64,000 nt of DNA from Agromyces sp. H17E-10 (GTDB lineage Bacteria > Actinomycetota > Actinomycetes > Actinomycetales > Microbacteriaceae). Below are positions 17,190 through 25,675 of the stretch, piece by piece. How positions within the stretch are numbered: the stretch's first letter is position 1; every line of letters starts with the position of its first letter. Where the stretch lies: positions 248,001-312,000 of the forward strand of contig NZ_CP095042.1 in assembly GCF_022919715.1 (NCBI RefSeq). The letters run 5' to 3'. A program made the translations under genes and the position numbers. The notes below the pieces were generated by a model. That model was not told where the DNA came from. It ran no database searches and saw only the letters and a list, made by a program, of their open reading frames with translations.

Positions 17190-17409
17190 TGACGAACGCG
17201 ACGCTCTCCCCCTCGCCCCCGGGGCGGGTCCCCTCGCCCAGCTCGCCGTGCGCGGCGGACTCGGCCTGGCCGGCTGGGGCCTCCGGCTCGCGAGCCGGCG
17301 AGGCGACCGGGGACGCCAGCTCGACCGGCTCGAGGCGCGCGCCACGGCACGCCGGGCGCTCGCCGAGCGCGACGCCCTCATGGGCCGCGCGACGACCCGG
17401 CTGCTCTGA
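17186..17409 (+). pseudogene. small basic protein gene with apparent frameshift
   Basis: ATG ATG at 17186 follows a perfect GGAGGAGC site and overlaps the regulator stop, but that frame soon turns into Ser/Pro/Arg-rich sequence without coding character. From about 17225 a second frame (one base back) reads well: LAVRGGLGLAGWGLRLASRR, then an Arg/Ala-rich amphipathic helix up to TGA at 17407-17409. Joining the two needs one extra base in the C/G-run near 17207-17226, giving about 74 residues. It may be a real small protein broken by a 1-base deletion, a sequencing error, or a shorter ORF from GTG 17248. Function unknown. Confidence 0.45.
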
Positions 17410-17452
17410 ACCCACCGGCCCGCCTCGGTATCCACCTCAGCAGCCGAGACGA

Positions 17453-17489
17453 CGGATGCCCCGCCCGAATGATTCGGGCGGGGCATCCG
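17453..17489. terminator. bidirectional terminator between the regulator locus and pnp
   Basis: Perfect 18-bp inverted repeat (17453-17470 and 17472-17489) around one central base. The arms begin CGGATGCCCCG, as in three other hairpins of this window. Confidence 0.8.
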
Positions 17490-17507
17490 CATGCGTACTG
17501 CGCGTGA

Positions 17508-19790
17508 TTACGCGTCGGCACCCTCGGCCGGAGCCTCGGCGTGCTCGCCGGTCGCACCGCGACCCTCGGAGTCCGCGTCCTCCTGCAGCACCGGAGCGAG
17601 CGAGAGCTTGCCGCGGTCGTCGATCTTCGTGATCTCGACGAGGATCTTCTGACCGACGCCGAGCACGTCTTCGACGTTCTCGACGCGCTTGCCGCCGGCG
17701 AGCTTGCGCACCTCCGAGATGTGGAGGAGGCCGTCCTTGCCGGGCAGCAGCGAGACGAACGCACCGAAGGCGGCGATCTTCACGACCGTGCCGAGGAACT
17801 GCTCGCCGACCTCGGGGTTGGTCGGGTTGGCGATCGCGTTGACCTGGGCGCGGGCGGCCTCGGCCGAGGGGCCGTCGGTCGCGCCGATGTAGACGGTGCC
17901 GTCCTCCTCGATGGAGATCTCGGCGCCGGTCTCGTCCTGGATCGCGTTGATCGTCTTGCCCTTCGGGCCGATCAGCTCACCGATCTTGTCGACGGGGATC
18001 TGCACGCTGATGACGCGCGGCGCGGTCGGCGCCATCTCGTCGGGCGCGTCGATCGCGGCGTTGAGCACGGCGAGGATCGTCGTGCGCGCTTCCTTCGCCT
18101 GCGTCAGCGCGCCGGCGAGCACCGAGGCGGGGATGCCGTCGAGCTTCGTGTCGAGCTGGATCGCGGTGACGAACTCGCTGGTGCCGGCGACCTTGAAGTC
18201 CATGTCGCCGAGCGCGTCTTCGGCACCGAGGATGTCGGTGAGCGCCGCGTAGCGGGTCTCACCGTCGACGGTGTCGGAGATGAGGCCCATCGCGATGCCC
18301 GCGACGGGGGCCTTCAGCGGCACACCCGCGTTGAGAAGCGACAGCGTCGACGCGCAGACCGAGCCCATCGAGGTCGAGCCGTTCGAGCCGAGCGCCTCCG
18401 AGACCTGGCGGATCGCGTAGGGGAACTCGTCGCGCGACGGCAGCACCGGCACGAGCGCGCGCTCGGCGAGGGCGCCGTGGCCGATCTCGCGACGCTTCGG
18501 CGAACCCACACGACCCGTCTCACCCGTCGAGTACGGCGGGAAGTTGTAGTTGTGCATGTAGCGCTTCTTCGTCACCGGCGACAGCGAGTCGATCTGCTGC
18601 TCCATCTTGAGCATGTTCAGCGTGGTGACGCCCAGGATCTGGGTCTCGCCGCGCTGGAAGATCGCCGAGCCGTGCACGCGGGGCACGACCTGCACCTCGG
18701 CGTCGAGCGGCCGGATGTCGGCGAGCCCGCGGCCGTCGATGCGGACGCCCTCTTCGAGGACGCGCGTGCGCATGACCTTCTTGGTGACCGACTTGTACGC
18801 GGCCGACACCTCGGCGTTGGCCGACTCGGGCAGTTCGCCCGCCTCGACCTTGGCCGCGATGTGCTCCTTGGTGCGCGCCTTGAGGGCGTCGTCGGCGTCC
18901 TGGCGCTCGACCTTGCCGGCGATCTGGTAGACGTCCTTGAGCTCGGCGGCGGCGAAGGCCGCGACGGCCTCCTTGACGTCGGCCTGGTAGGGCGGGTACG
19001 TCGGGTAGTCGGCGACGGGCTTCGCGGCGGTCTCCGCGACCTGGAGCTGCGCCTCGACGAGCTGCTTGATGAAGGGCTTCGACGACTCGATGCCCTGCGC
19101 GATGACCTCTTCGTTCGGCTTGACGGCGCCGCCCTGGATGAGATTCCACGCGTTGTCGGTCGCCTCGGCCTCGATCATCATGATCGCGACGTCCTGCGAG
19201 CCGTCGGCCTCGGTCACGACGCGGCCGGCGACGACCATGCTGAACACGGCCTCCTCGAGCTGCGAGTGCTTCGGGAACGCGACCCACTGGCCGTCGATGA
19301 GCGCGACGCGCACACCGGCGACGGGGCCCGAGAACGGCAGGCCCGAGAGCTGCGTCGAGAGCGACGCGGCGTTGATGGCGAGCACGTCGTAGAGCTCGTC
19401 GGGCTCGATCGCGAGCACCGTGACGACGACCTGGACCTCGTTGCGGAGGCCCTCGACGAACGAGGGGCGCAGCGGGCGGTCGATGAGGCGGCAGGTGAGG
19501 ATCGCCTCGGTCGAGGGGCGGCCCTCGCGACGGAAGAACGAGCCGGGGATGCGGCCCGCCGCGTACATGCGCTCTTCGACGTCGATCGTCAGCGGGAAGA
19601 AGTCGAAGTGCTCCTTCGGCTGCTTCGAGACGGAGGTCGCCGAGAGCAGCATGGTCTCTTCGTCGATGTAGGCGACTGCCGAGCCCTGCGCCTGCTGGGC
19701 GAGGCGGCCGGTCTCGAAGCGGATGGTACGCGTGCCGAACTTGCCGTTGTCGATGACGGTCTCGGCGAACGTGATTTCAGGACCTTCCAA
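17508..19790 (-). CDS. pnp: polyribonucleotide nucleotidyltransferase (PNPase)
   Basis: 760 residues: phosphorolytic 3'-5' exoribonuclease and component of RNA turnover. Order: RNase PH domain 1, an alpha-helical linker, RNase PH domain 2 (with [14 protein letters not shown] in the first and [20 protein letters not shown] in the second), KH domain ([20 protein letters not shown], about 595-655) and S1 domain ([18 protein letters not shown], about 665-735), ending in an acidic Glu/Ala tail. The start is TTG at 19790, preceded by AAAGGAGAGG. The leader contains a hairpin (19812-19834), a possible autoregulation site. rpsO, usually adjacent, is 9 kb upstream. Confidence 0.96.
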   Translation of the reverse strand: MEGPEITFAETVIDNGKFGTRTIRFETGRLAQQAQGSAVAYIDEETMLLSATSVSKQPKEHFDFFPLTIDVEERMYAAGRIPGSFFRREGRPSTEAILTCRLIDRPLRPSFVEGLRNEVQVVVTVLAIEPDELYDVLAINAASLSTQLSGLPFSGPVAGVRVALIDGQWVAFPKHSQLEEAVFSMVVAGRVVTEADGSQDVAIMMIEAEATDNAWNLIQGGAVKPNEEVIAQGIESSKPFIKQLVEAQLQVAETAAKPVADYPTYPPYQADVKEAVAAFAAAELKDVYQIAGKVERQDADDALKARTKEHIAAKVEAGELPESANAEVSAAYKSVTKKVMRTRVLEEGVRIDGRGLADIRPLDAEVQVVPRVHGSAIFQRGETQILGVTTLNMLKMEQQIDSLSPVTKKRYMHNYNFPPYSTGETGRVGSPKRREIGHGALAERALVPVLPSRDEFPYAIRQVSEALGSNGSTSMGSVCASTLSLLNAGVPLKAPVAGIAMGLISDTVDGETRYAALTDILGAEDALGDMDFKVAGTSEFVTAIQLDTKLDGIPASVLAGALTQAKEARTTILAVLNAAIDAPDEMAPTAPRVISVQIPVDKIGELIGPKGKTINAIQDETGAEISIEEDGTVYIGATDGPSAEAARAQVNAIANPTNPEVGEQFLGTVVKIAAFGAFVSLLPGKDGLLHISEVRKLAGGKRVENVEDVLGVGQKILVEITKIDDRGKLSLAPVLQEDADSEGRGATGEHAEAPAEGADA

Positions 19791-19811
19791 GAGGCCTCTC
19801 CTTTGTTTAAC

Positions 19812-19834
19812 GTCGCACCCCGTGTGGGCGCGAC
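19812..19834 (-). promoter_or_regulatory. hairpin in the pnp leader
   Basis: Arms 19812-19820 and 19826-19834 (9 bp, one mismatch, 5-base loop) end about 10 bases before the pnp ribosome site. Leader hairpins cut by RNase III and read by PNPase control pnp in E. coli; a similar role here is only an inference. In the rest of 19791-20131 I see only the palindrome GAGGCCTC at the pnp ribosome site. Confidence 0.4.
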
Positions 19835-20131
19835 TCGTACGAAGGAGCAGGAACAGGCATTACGAACCGCAAGAGCTTGCGTTCACGCTGGCCACCAGTA
19901 GAAGTCCACCGATGCGTGCTCGGTGATCCACCACAGGGGACCAGCTTCCTGCCGGCCTGCTCCAGACGGCCACCCGCGCGAAATGCACGGATCGCCGCCT
20001 GCAATGCTAGCAGAGCGGCGGTTTTCGGGCCGTGAACAGCGGATGCCGCGTGGCTGAACCCCGTCGGCCGGCCGAGCGTCTGCCGCGTCGGCGTGAGCGC
20101 GGGCCGCGGCATCCATGCCAGACTCGAGACC

Positions 20132-20323
20132 ATGGCATCCGACGACGCGAAGCCCACCGGTCCCTCCGACGACACCAAGCGCAAGTTCCGCGAGGCGCTC
20201 GAGCGCAAGAACCAGGCCTCGAAGAAGCGCGAGGGCGAAGCGCACCTCGACGGCGGCGGGCAGGCGCACGACGCGCACGGCCCCGCCTCGCACAAGCGCG
20301 AGTTCCGGCGCAAGAGCGGCTGA
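20132..20323 (+). CDS. DUF5302 family small protein
   Basis: 63-residue hydrophilic protein, MASDDAKPTGPSDDTKRKFR at its start and KREFRRKSG at its end, matching the small DUF5302 family of actinobacteria. The lysine-rich middle (FREALERKNQASKKREGEAH) is probably helical and the rest disordered. It starts at ATG 20132, with CAGACT 7 bases before it as a possible -10. It lies beside dodecin. Function unknown. Confidence 0.75.
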   Translation: MASDDAKPTGPSDDTKRKFREALERKNQASKKREGEAHLDGGGQAHDAHGPASHKREFRRKSG

Positions 20324-20411
20324 GCGGCAGCTCGCCCCGGTCAACCCCTCGCGGTCGCGCGCCGGGAGGCGGATCATGGGCGGTACGCCGATCGTTTCGA
20401 GGAGGAACGCC

Positions 20412-20618
20412 ATGGCCACCGTCGCACGAGTCACCACCATCACCGTCCGTTCGGAAGTGAGCTTCGACGACGCCGTCGCCGCGGGCGTCGCCCGCGCGGC
20501 GGAGACGCTGCGCAACGTGAGCGGCGCCTGGGTCAAGGAGCAGAAGGTCGAAGCGACCGACGGGCGGATCACCGCCTGGTCGGTGACGCTCGAGGTCACC
20601 TTCGTGCTCGACGACTGA
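20412..20618 (+). CDS. dodecin (flavin-storage protein)
   Basis: 68 residues, exactly dodecin length, with the family pattern: VARVTTITVRSEVSFDDAVA, ARAAETLRNVSGAWVKEQKV and a C-terminal beta strand ITAWSVTLEVTFVLDD. Dodecins form hollow dodecamers that bind flavins (or CoA/FMN in actinobacteria) and buffer free cofactor. A strong AGGAGG site precedes the ATG. Several flavin enzymes lie 1-3 kb away, but a functional link is only speculative. Confidence 0.88.
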   Translation: MATVARVTTITVRSEVSFDDAVAAGVARAAETLRNVSGAWVKEQKVEATDGRITAWSVTLEVTFVLDD

Positions 20619-20641
20619 GGGCCGGACCCCCACGCCGACAG

Positions 20642-20684
20642 CGCGATCCGGCGGAGGCGCGACCGCTCCCCCGCCGGAATCGCG
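20642..20684. terminator. convergent terminator after dodecin
   Basis: Arms 20642-20654 and 20671-20684, paired with a single bulge, around a 16-base loop, between the convergent dodecin and secreted-protein genes. Confidence 0.55.
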
Positions 20685-20696
20685 TGGCTGGTGCGG

Positions 20697-21194
20697 TCAG
20701 ACCGGTGCACCCCAGCTGAACGTGCCGGCCAGCATGATCGACGCCCCGCTTGTCAGGTCCTCGACCATGACGCTCGACCACGTGACCGCGGTCAGGGTCG
20801 AGGTCTGGCCTCCCGGGCAGTCGAGCACGTCGGCCGCTGCGGGCGGCGACAGCGTCAGCGAACCGACGAGGTTGCCGTTCTTGCCCGCGGTGAAGACGCC
20901 GCTCTCCGAGACGTCCGCGGAGACGGTCGTCTTCTTCGGGTCACTCGGGTTGTGTCCGCCACCGTTGATGCACTGGTAGGTGGCGTCGAGGTGCGCCGTC
21001 GCCTGGACGGTCTCCGTCGAGCCCGCCGACAGTCCGGCCTCCTTGAACTGCACGACGAGGCCGGTGCCGTCGGCAGATGCGCTCGTGGCGCTCTTGATGA
21101 AGTGCGGGCTGCCGCCCGCCATCGCCGGGCCCGCGCCGACGAGCACGAGCGCCGCGGCCGCGGCGAGCGCGGCCATGACCTTGCGAATGGACAT
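20697..21194 (-). CDS. secreted protein of unknown function
   Basis: 165 residues with a clear Sec signal peptide: MSIRKVMAALAAAAALVLVG, cleavage expected after AMA (about residue 26). The mature part begins GGSPHFIKSATSASADGTGL and is beta-strand-rich (alternating VTVSAD, TLTAVTWSSVMVED), with just two cysteines (in YQCINGG and DCPGGQ) that may form a disulfide. No lipobox, anchor or repeat is present. I recognise a family of small actinobacterial exported proteins with this mature start but no known function. A GGAAGG site precedes the ATG. Inverted copies of TTCCGATCGGG flank the upstream region (21204-21214, 21261-21271). Confidence 0.75.
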   Translation of the reverse strand: MSIRKVMAALAAAAALVLVGAGPAMAGGSPHFIKSATSASADGTGLVVQFKEAGLSAGSTETVQATAHLDATYQCINGGGHNPSDPKKTTVSADVSESGVFTAGKNGNLVGSLTLSPPAAADVLDCPGGQTSTLTAVTWSSVMVEDLTSGASIMLAGTFSWGAPV

Positions 21195-21203
21195 GGTGAA
21201 TCC

Positions 21204-21271
21204 TTCCGATCGGGTTTCGGCGACCCGGCCGTCTTCGACCCGCGAGACCTCGTGACCCGCCCCGATCGGAA
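21204..21271. promoter_or_regulatory. widely spaced 11-bp inverted repeat upstream of the secreted protein gene
   Basis: TTCCGATCGGG (21204-21214) and its exact reverse complement (21261-21271), 46 bases apart. It could be a paired operator or a long-loop hairpin; the rest of the gap 21195-21434 shows nothing else. Confidence 0.35.
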
Positions 21272-21434
21272 TGCGCGCGGTGATCGCAGCCCATCGGCCG
21301 CGTCTCGATTGCGAGCGTACGCCGGGCGAGCGTCGGCCTCCAGCATTTACCGACGATTCCTCATGTCTCTGGCGCCCCCAGAAGTGGGCACCGAATCGGC
21401 GGGCGACGCATCGCGCCGCCCGCCGATCGCGTGA

Positions 21435-22067
21435 CTACTCCCCCGCAAGACCCCCGATGAGGTGGCCGAAGGGGCGGTCGAGCTGGAACGGGTCGTTCAC
21501 GAGCTGCGACCGGTCGGTCCGTTCGACGAGGTCGGCGAACTCCTTCGCGCCGCGGAAGACGCGGTCGGGCAGCGAGCGCACGCCGTCGCCCTCGGCGCCG
21601 CCCCAGTCGCTCGTCGCGGCGAAGACGCCCGTCGTGACGGGCACCGCGTGCAGGTACGTGAAGAGCGGTCGGATCGCGTAGTCGATCGCGAGCGAGTGGC
21701 GCGGCGTGCCGCCCGTGGCCCCGATGAGCACCGGGAGGTCGGTGAGCGCCTGCGGGTCGATCACGTCGATGAACGACTTGAACAGGCCCGCGTAGCTCGT
21801 CGTGAAGATGGGCGTCACGGCGATGAGCCCGTCGGCCGACGCGACGGCGTCGAGCGCCTCCTCGAGCTTCGGCGGGGCGAAGCCGAGCAGCAGGTTGTTC
21901 GTGATGTCGTGGGCGAGCTCGCGCAGCTCGAACGTGCGCACCTCGGCCTCGACGCCGCGCTCGGCGAGCGCGGCCACCGCGTCGGCGGCGAGCCGGTCGG
22001 CGAGCTGCCGCGTCGAGCTCGGGGTCGAGAGCCCCGCCGAGACGACGACGATCTGCTTGGCGGTCAT
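21435..22067 (-). CDS. NAD(P)H-dependent FMN reductase, CE1759 type
   Basis: 210-residue flavodoxin-like reductase. The FMN-phosphate loop is SAGLSTPSSTRQLADRL near residues 10-26 and the isoalloxazine-side motif is TPIFTTSYAGLFKSFID. It is coupled by a 4-base overlap to the luciferase-like monooxygenase upstream, so it presumably supplies it with reduced FMN. This pair is conserved in corynebacteria and Microbacteriaceae as CE1758/CE1759. The physiological substrate is not known. Confidence 0.9.
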   Translation of the reverse strand: MTAKQIVVVSAGLSTPSSTRQLADRLAADAVAALAERGVEAEVRTFELRELAHDITNNLLLGFAPPKLEEALDAVASADGLIAVTPIFTTSYAGLFKSFIDVIDPQALTDLPVLIGATGGTPRHSLAIDYAIRPLFTYLHAVPVTTGVFAATSDWGGAEGDGVRSLPDRVFRGAKEFADLVERTDRSQLVNDPFQLDRPFGHLIGGLAGE

Positions 22068-23293
22068 CGGGCCACCCCCTGACGGGTAGCGGCCGGGCCG
22101 AAGGCCGAGCCGGTCTGCGCGGTCGCCGGGTCACTCGCGACCGTGTCCTGGTAGGGCGAGCCGACCGTGAGGTTGTCGCCGCGGTTCGCGTTTGGCGTCG
22201 CCTGCCGGGGTGCGGCATCGCCGTACTTCGCCCGCACGAGCGAGTCGTGCGTCGGGGCATCCGGCACGTCGGCCGGCCGGTTCTTCGCGAACTCCTCGCG
22301 GAGCACCGGCACGACCTCGCCGCCGAGCAGGTCGAGCTGCTCGAGCACGGTCTTGAGCGGGAGCCCCGCGTGGTCGACGAGGAAGAGCTGGCGCTGGTAG
22401 TCGCCGACGTAGTCGCGGAAGCCGAGCGTGCGGTCGATGACCTCCTGCGGGCTGCCGACCGTGAGCGGCGTCTGCTGGCTGAACTCCTCGAGACTCGGGC
22501 CGTGCCCGTAGACGGGCGCGTTGTCGAAGTACGGACGGAAGTCGCGCACCGCGTCCTGCGAGTTCTTGCGCATGAACACCTGTCCGCCGAGGCCGACGAT
22601 CGCCTGCGCGGCGGTGCCGTGCCCGTGGTGCTCGAAGCGCTGGCGGTAGAGGGCGATCATGCGCTGCGTGTGCGACGCCGGCCAGAAGATGTGGTTCGCG
22701 AAGAAGCCGTCACCGTAGAACGCGGCCTGCTCCGCGACCTCGGGCGTGCGGATCGAGCCGTGCCAGACGAACGGAGGCACGCCGTCGAGCGGACGCGGCG
22801 TCGAGGTGAAGCCCTGCAGCGGGGTGCGGAACTTGCCCGACCAGTCGACGACGTCCTCGCGCCACAGCCTGTGCAGCAGCTCGTAGTTCTCGACGGCGAG
22901 CGGCAGCCCCTGGCGGATGTCCTTGCCGAACCACGGGTACACGGGGCCCGTGTTGCCGCGGCCGAGCATGAGGTCGGCACGGCCGCCCGAGACGTGCTGC
23001 AGCATCGCGTAGTCCTCGGCGATCTTGACCGGGTCGTTCGTGGTGATGAGCGTGGTCGCGGTCGACAGCTGCAGGGTCGACGTCTGGCCCGCGATGTACG
23101 CGAGGGTCGTGGTGGGCGACGACGACCAGAACGGCGGGTTGTGGTGCTCGCCGAGTGCGAAGACGTCGAGGCCGACCTCTTCGGCGTGCTTCGCGATCGT
23201 CACGGTCGCCTGGATGCGCTCGGCCTCGGTCGGGGTACGACCGGTCGTCGGGTCCTGCGTGATGTCGCTGACGGTGAAGATACCGAACTGCAT
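22064..23293 (-). CDS. luciferase-like FMN-dependent monooxygenase, CE1758 type
   Basis: 409-residue LLM-class flavoprotein. It starts MQFGIFTVSDITQDPTTGRT at ATG 23293 with AGGAGC upstream; a longer reading is not supported. The TIM-barrel signatures are FALGEHHNPPFWSSSP and AEDYAMLQHVSGGRADLMLG. The C-terminal 60 residues are low-complexity. It forms an operon with the FMN reductase. The palindrome TATGCA-TT-TGCATA (23332-23345) lies 39 bases upstream and is the likely operator/promoter element. Confidence 0.9.
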   Translation of the reverse strand: MQFGIFTVSDITQDPTTGRTPTEAERIQATVTIAKHAEEVGLDVFALGEHHNPPFWSSSPTTTLAYIAGQTSTLQLSTATTLITTNDPVKIAEDYAMLQHVSGGRADLMLGRGNTGPVYPWFGKDIRQGLPLAVENYELLHRLWREDVVDWSGKFRTPLQGFTSTPRPLDGVPPFVWHGSIRTPEVAEQAAFYGDGFFANHIFWPASHTQRMIALYRQRFEHHGHGTAAQAIVGLGGQVFMRKNSQDAVRDFRPYFDNAPVYGHGPSLEEFSQQTPLTVGSPQEVIDRTLGFRDYVGDYQRQLFLVDHAGLPLKTVLEQLDLLGGEVVPVLREEFAKNRPADVPDAPTHDSLVRAKYGDAAPRQATPNANRGDNLTVGSPYQDTVASDPATAQTGSAFGPAATRQGVAR

Positions 23294-23331
23294 GATGCTG
23301 CTCCTGAGCTCATCTGGTGATGCGTCGATTC

Positions 23332-23345
23332 TATGCATTTGCATA
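23332..23345. promoter_or_regulatory. TATGCA-TT-TGCATA palindrome
   Basis: Perfect 6-bp arms with a 2-bp centre in the gap between the divergent monooxygenase operon and the glycosyltransferase gene. It is AT-rich relative to its surroundings, as expected for an operator or a core promoter. Confidence 0.55.
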
Positions 23346-23423
23346 CATCGGGTCCAACGGGCTCCCCCGCCGAGGTATTCCCGATCCGCCCGATCGATGA
23401 TCCTCGGCGTTACACTCGGGCTG

Positions 23424-24230
23424 GTGAGCACGATTTCGGTCGTCATTCCGAGTCTCGACGACGCGGAGTTCCTCATCGTATGCCTCCGCGCCCTCGCCGC
23501 GCAGACGCGCCCTGCCGACGAGGTGATCGTCGTCGACAACGGATCCGTCGACGACACCGCAGCGGTCGCGCGCTCGGCGGGTGCCCGCGTGCTCGTCGAA
23601 GCGACGCGCGGCATCTGGCCCGCGACCGCAACGGGCTTCGACGCCGCCCGCGGCGAGATCATCGCGCGGCTCGACGCCGACTCGGTCCCCGCCCCCGACT
23701 GGCTCGCCGAGGTCGAACGCCGCATGTCGGCACGCGACCGGCCCACGGTCGTGACGAACGGCGGCACCTTCTACGGCCGCACCGCCCTCGTGCGCTGGAT
23801 CGCCCGCAACATCTACATCGGCGGGTACTTCACGGTGATCGGCCCGCTGCTCGGCCACCCGCCGATCTTCGGCTCGAACTACGCGATCCGCGCCGACGCC
23901 TGGCGACGCCTGCGCGACCTCGTGCACCGCGACCGGGCCGACGTGCACGACGACCTCGACCTCGCCTGGTGGATGCAGCCCGGCATGACCGTCGTCCGCG
24001 ATCGGCGACTCGTGGTCGGGGTCTCCGCGCGGCCGTTCGACACGCCCTCGGGACTCTGGCGCAGAGTCCGGATGGCGTTCCACACGATGTCGGTCGAGTC
24101 GCGCGAGTGGCCGCCGCTCCGGCGACGCCGGGACCGGCGTCGCGCGCCCGCCTGGATCTGGGAGGCCCCCGAGCTGCGCGAGGGCTCACTGGAGCACGAC
24201 GCCGACGGCGACGACGCGCTGCCCGCCTGA
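23424..24230 (+). CDS. GT2 family glycosyltransferase
   Basis: 268-residue GT-A fold transferase: N-terminal VSTISVVIPSLDDAEFLIVC, the sugar-nucleotide motif EVIVVDNGSVDDT, the DXD motif in RLDADSVP and a later DDLDLAWWMQPG acceptor/base region. The GTG at 23424 is chosen because TACACT (23411-23416) lies exactly 7 bases before it, a leaderless arrangement. No transmembrane segment is obvious. Donor and acceptor are unknown and there is no polysaccharide cluster around it. Confidence 0.85.
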   Translation: MSTISVVIPSLDDAEFLIVCLRALAAQTRPADEVIVVDNGSVDDTAAVARSAGARVLVEATRGIWPATATGFDAARGEIIARLDADSVPAPDWLAEVERRMSARDRPTVVTNGGTFYGRTALVRWIARNIYIGGYFTVIGPLLGHPPIFGSNYAIRADAWRRLRDLVHRDRADVHDDLDLAWWMQPGMTVVRDRRLVVGVSARPFDTPSGLWRRVRMAFHTMSVESREWPPLRRRRDRRRAPAWIWEAPELREGSLEHDADGDDALPA

Positions 24231-24240
24231 CCCCTGGTGC

Positions 24241-24282
24241 GGGATGCTCCGGGCGACGGGAAGCTCCCGGCCGAGGCATCCC
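24241..24282. terminator. imperfect hairpin between convergent genes
   Basis: Arms GGGATGC (24241-24247) and GCATCCC (24276-24282), with further CCGGG/CCCGG pairing inside, between the glycosyltransferase and hydrolase genes. Confidence 0.45.
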
Positions 24283-24302
24283 ACCCCCGACGGCTGATCA
24301 GC

Positions 24303-25205
24303 TCAGCTGCCGGCGACCGATCCGCTCGCGGCGAACAGCCCCAGCATGTCGCGCACGAGCTGGTGCGGCGCGGTCTCGCACGGACTGTGTCCCGTCGGGT
24401 ACGCCGCGAAGCGTGCGCCCAGCTCTCGTGCCGAGCGCTCGTGCAGCTCCCGCGGCCAGAGGTCGTGCTCGCCGACCGCGACGAGCTTCGGCACGGGGCT
24501 CGCCGCGAGTTCGGCGCGCACGTCGGGCGTGGCCATCATGAGCGCGATGATGTCGTCCACGCTGTCGCGGCGGGTGAGCGCGAACCGTTCGCGCACGAAG
24601 GCGAGGCGGCCCGGCGGCACCCTGTTGAGGTTGTTGCGGATGCCCCAGAGCATGAGCGCGGCACCCTGCCGCGGCGTCGTGAACCCGCTGAGCGCGCCGA
24701 TGCGCTTCACCCCGCGGAAGGCCTGCCCGGGCTCGGGCGGCGAGCTCAGCAGGGTGAGGCTCGCGAACCGGTCGGGCCGCTCGAGGAGGGCGAGCCCAGC
24801 GAGCGTGCCCGCGAAGCTGTAGCCCAGCACGTGCGCGGCACCCGCACCGTCGTCGAGCACCGCGAGCAGGTCGTCGAGGAACAGGCGCTCGTCGTAGCGC
24901 GCGCGGGGCGGGTCGAGATTCCACGGGCCGGCCTCGAACGACTCGTACTGCCCGGCGAGGTCGAACGACTCGACCCGGTAGCCTGCCGCCGCGAACAGCG
25001 GGAGCATGATGGCGAAGTCCTCTTTCGACCCGGTCGCGCCCGGGATGAGCACGATGCGCGGGCCGTCGGCCGGGCCGAGGGCGATGCGCGCGAGCGGGCC
25101 GCTCGGACCGGCGAAGCTGCTGCGCTCGGTGCCCTCGGGCAGCACGTGCCAGTCCCGATCGGGCAGCGACTCGTCGAGCGCTCTCGCCTCGTCCTCCGCC
25201 GTCAC
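24303..25205 (-). CDS. alpha/beta-fold hydrolase
   Basis: About 300 residues. The fold is supported by RIVLIPGATGSKEDF (oxyanion loop), the nucleophile elbow GYSFAG (GxSxG), the acid-turn region VAVGEHDLWP and a C-terminal TGHSP that should carry the catalytic His. I prefer the GTG at 25205 because TATCGT (25218-25213) lies 7 bases before it; a GTG at 25214 is the alternative. No signal peptide. It is divergent from thioredoxin. The substrate is not predictable. Confidence 0.85.
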   Translation of the reverse strand: MTAEDEARALDESLPDRDWHVLPEGTERSSFAGPSGPLARIALGPADGPRIVLIPGATGSKEDFAIMLPLFAAAGYRVESFDLAGQYESFEAGPWNLDPPRARYDERLFLDDLLAVLDDGAGAAHVLGYSFAGTLAGLALLERPDRFASLTLLSSPPEPGQAFRGVKRIGALSGFTTPRQGAALMLWGIRNNLNRVPPGRLAFVRERFALTRRDSVDDIIALMMATPDVRAELAASPVPKLVAVGEHDLWPRELHERSARELGARFAAYPTGHSPCETAPHQLVRDMLGLFAASGSVAGS

Positions 25206-25274
25206 GACCCCCACGATAGCGGCTGTGCGGTCGCTGCTGGGCGAGCGCTCAGTCAGGTCGCCTACGCTGGAGGG

Positions 25275-25664
25275 ATGGCTACCGTCGCGCTCACCCTGGA
25301 CACCTTCGAGAAGACCATCCTCGAGGGCGGCACCGTCTTCGTCGACTTCTGGGCGGCGTGGTGCGGCCCGTGCCGCCAGTTCGCGCCCAACTACGAGGCA
25401 GCCTCCGAGGCGAACCCCGACCTCGTGTTCGCGAAGGTCGACACGGAGGACCAGCAGCAGCTCGCCGCCGCCATGAACATCACGTCGATCCCGACGATCA
25501 TGGCTTTCAAGGACGGCATCGGCGTGTTCGCCCAGGCCGGAGCACTCCCCCGCCCGATGCTCGACGAGCTCGTCTCGCAGGTGCGCGCCCTCGACATGGA
25601 CCAGGTGCGCGAGCAGCTCGCTTCGCAGGAAGCCGGTGAGGCGACCGGCACCGACGGCGTCTGA
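25275..25664 (+). CDS. thioredoxin
   Basis: 129-residue cytoplasmic thioredoxin. The active site is FWAAWCGPCRQF (residues 26-37) and the cis-Pro loop is ITSIPTIMAF. A 20-residue Glu/Gln-rich tail follows the fold. ATG at 25275 is 6 bases after TACGCT (25263-25268), so the transcript may be leaderless. No thioredoxin reductase is adjacent. Confidence 0.93.
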   Translation: MATVALTLDTFEKTILEGGTVFVDFWAAWCGPCRQFAPNYEAASEANPDLVFAKVDTEDQQQLAAAMNITSIPTIMAFKDGIGVFAQAGALPRPMLDELVSQVRALDMDQVREQLASQEAGEATGTDGV

Positions 25665-25675
25665 GCCGCGGCCGG

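Noticed and set aside
17541..19901. Open reading frame of about 786 codons on the plus strand across pnp
   Set aside because: Exactly antisense to pnp, with composition (Arg, Asp, Glu, His, Leu) expected from the high-GC codon pattern of the real gene.
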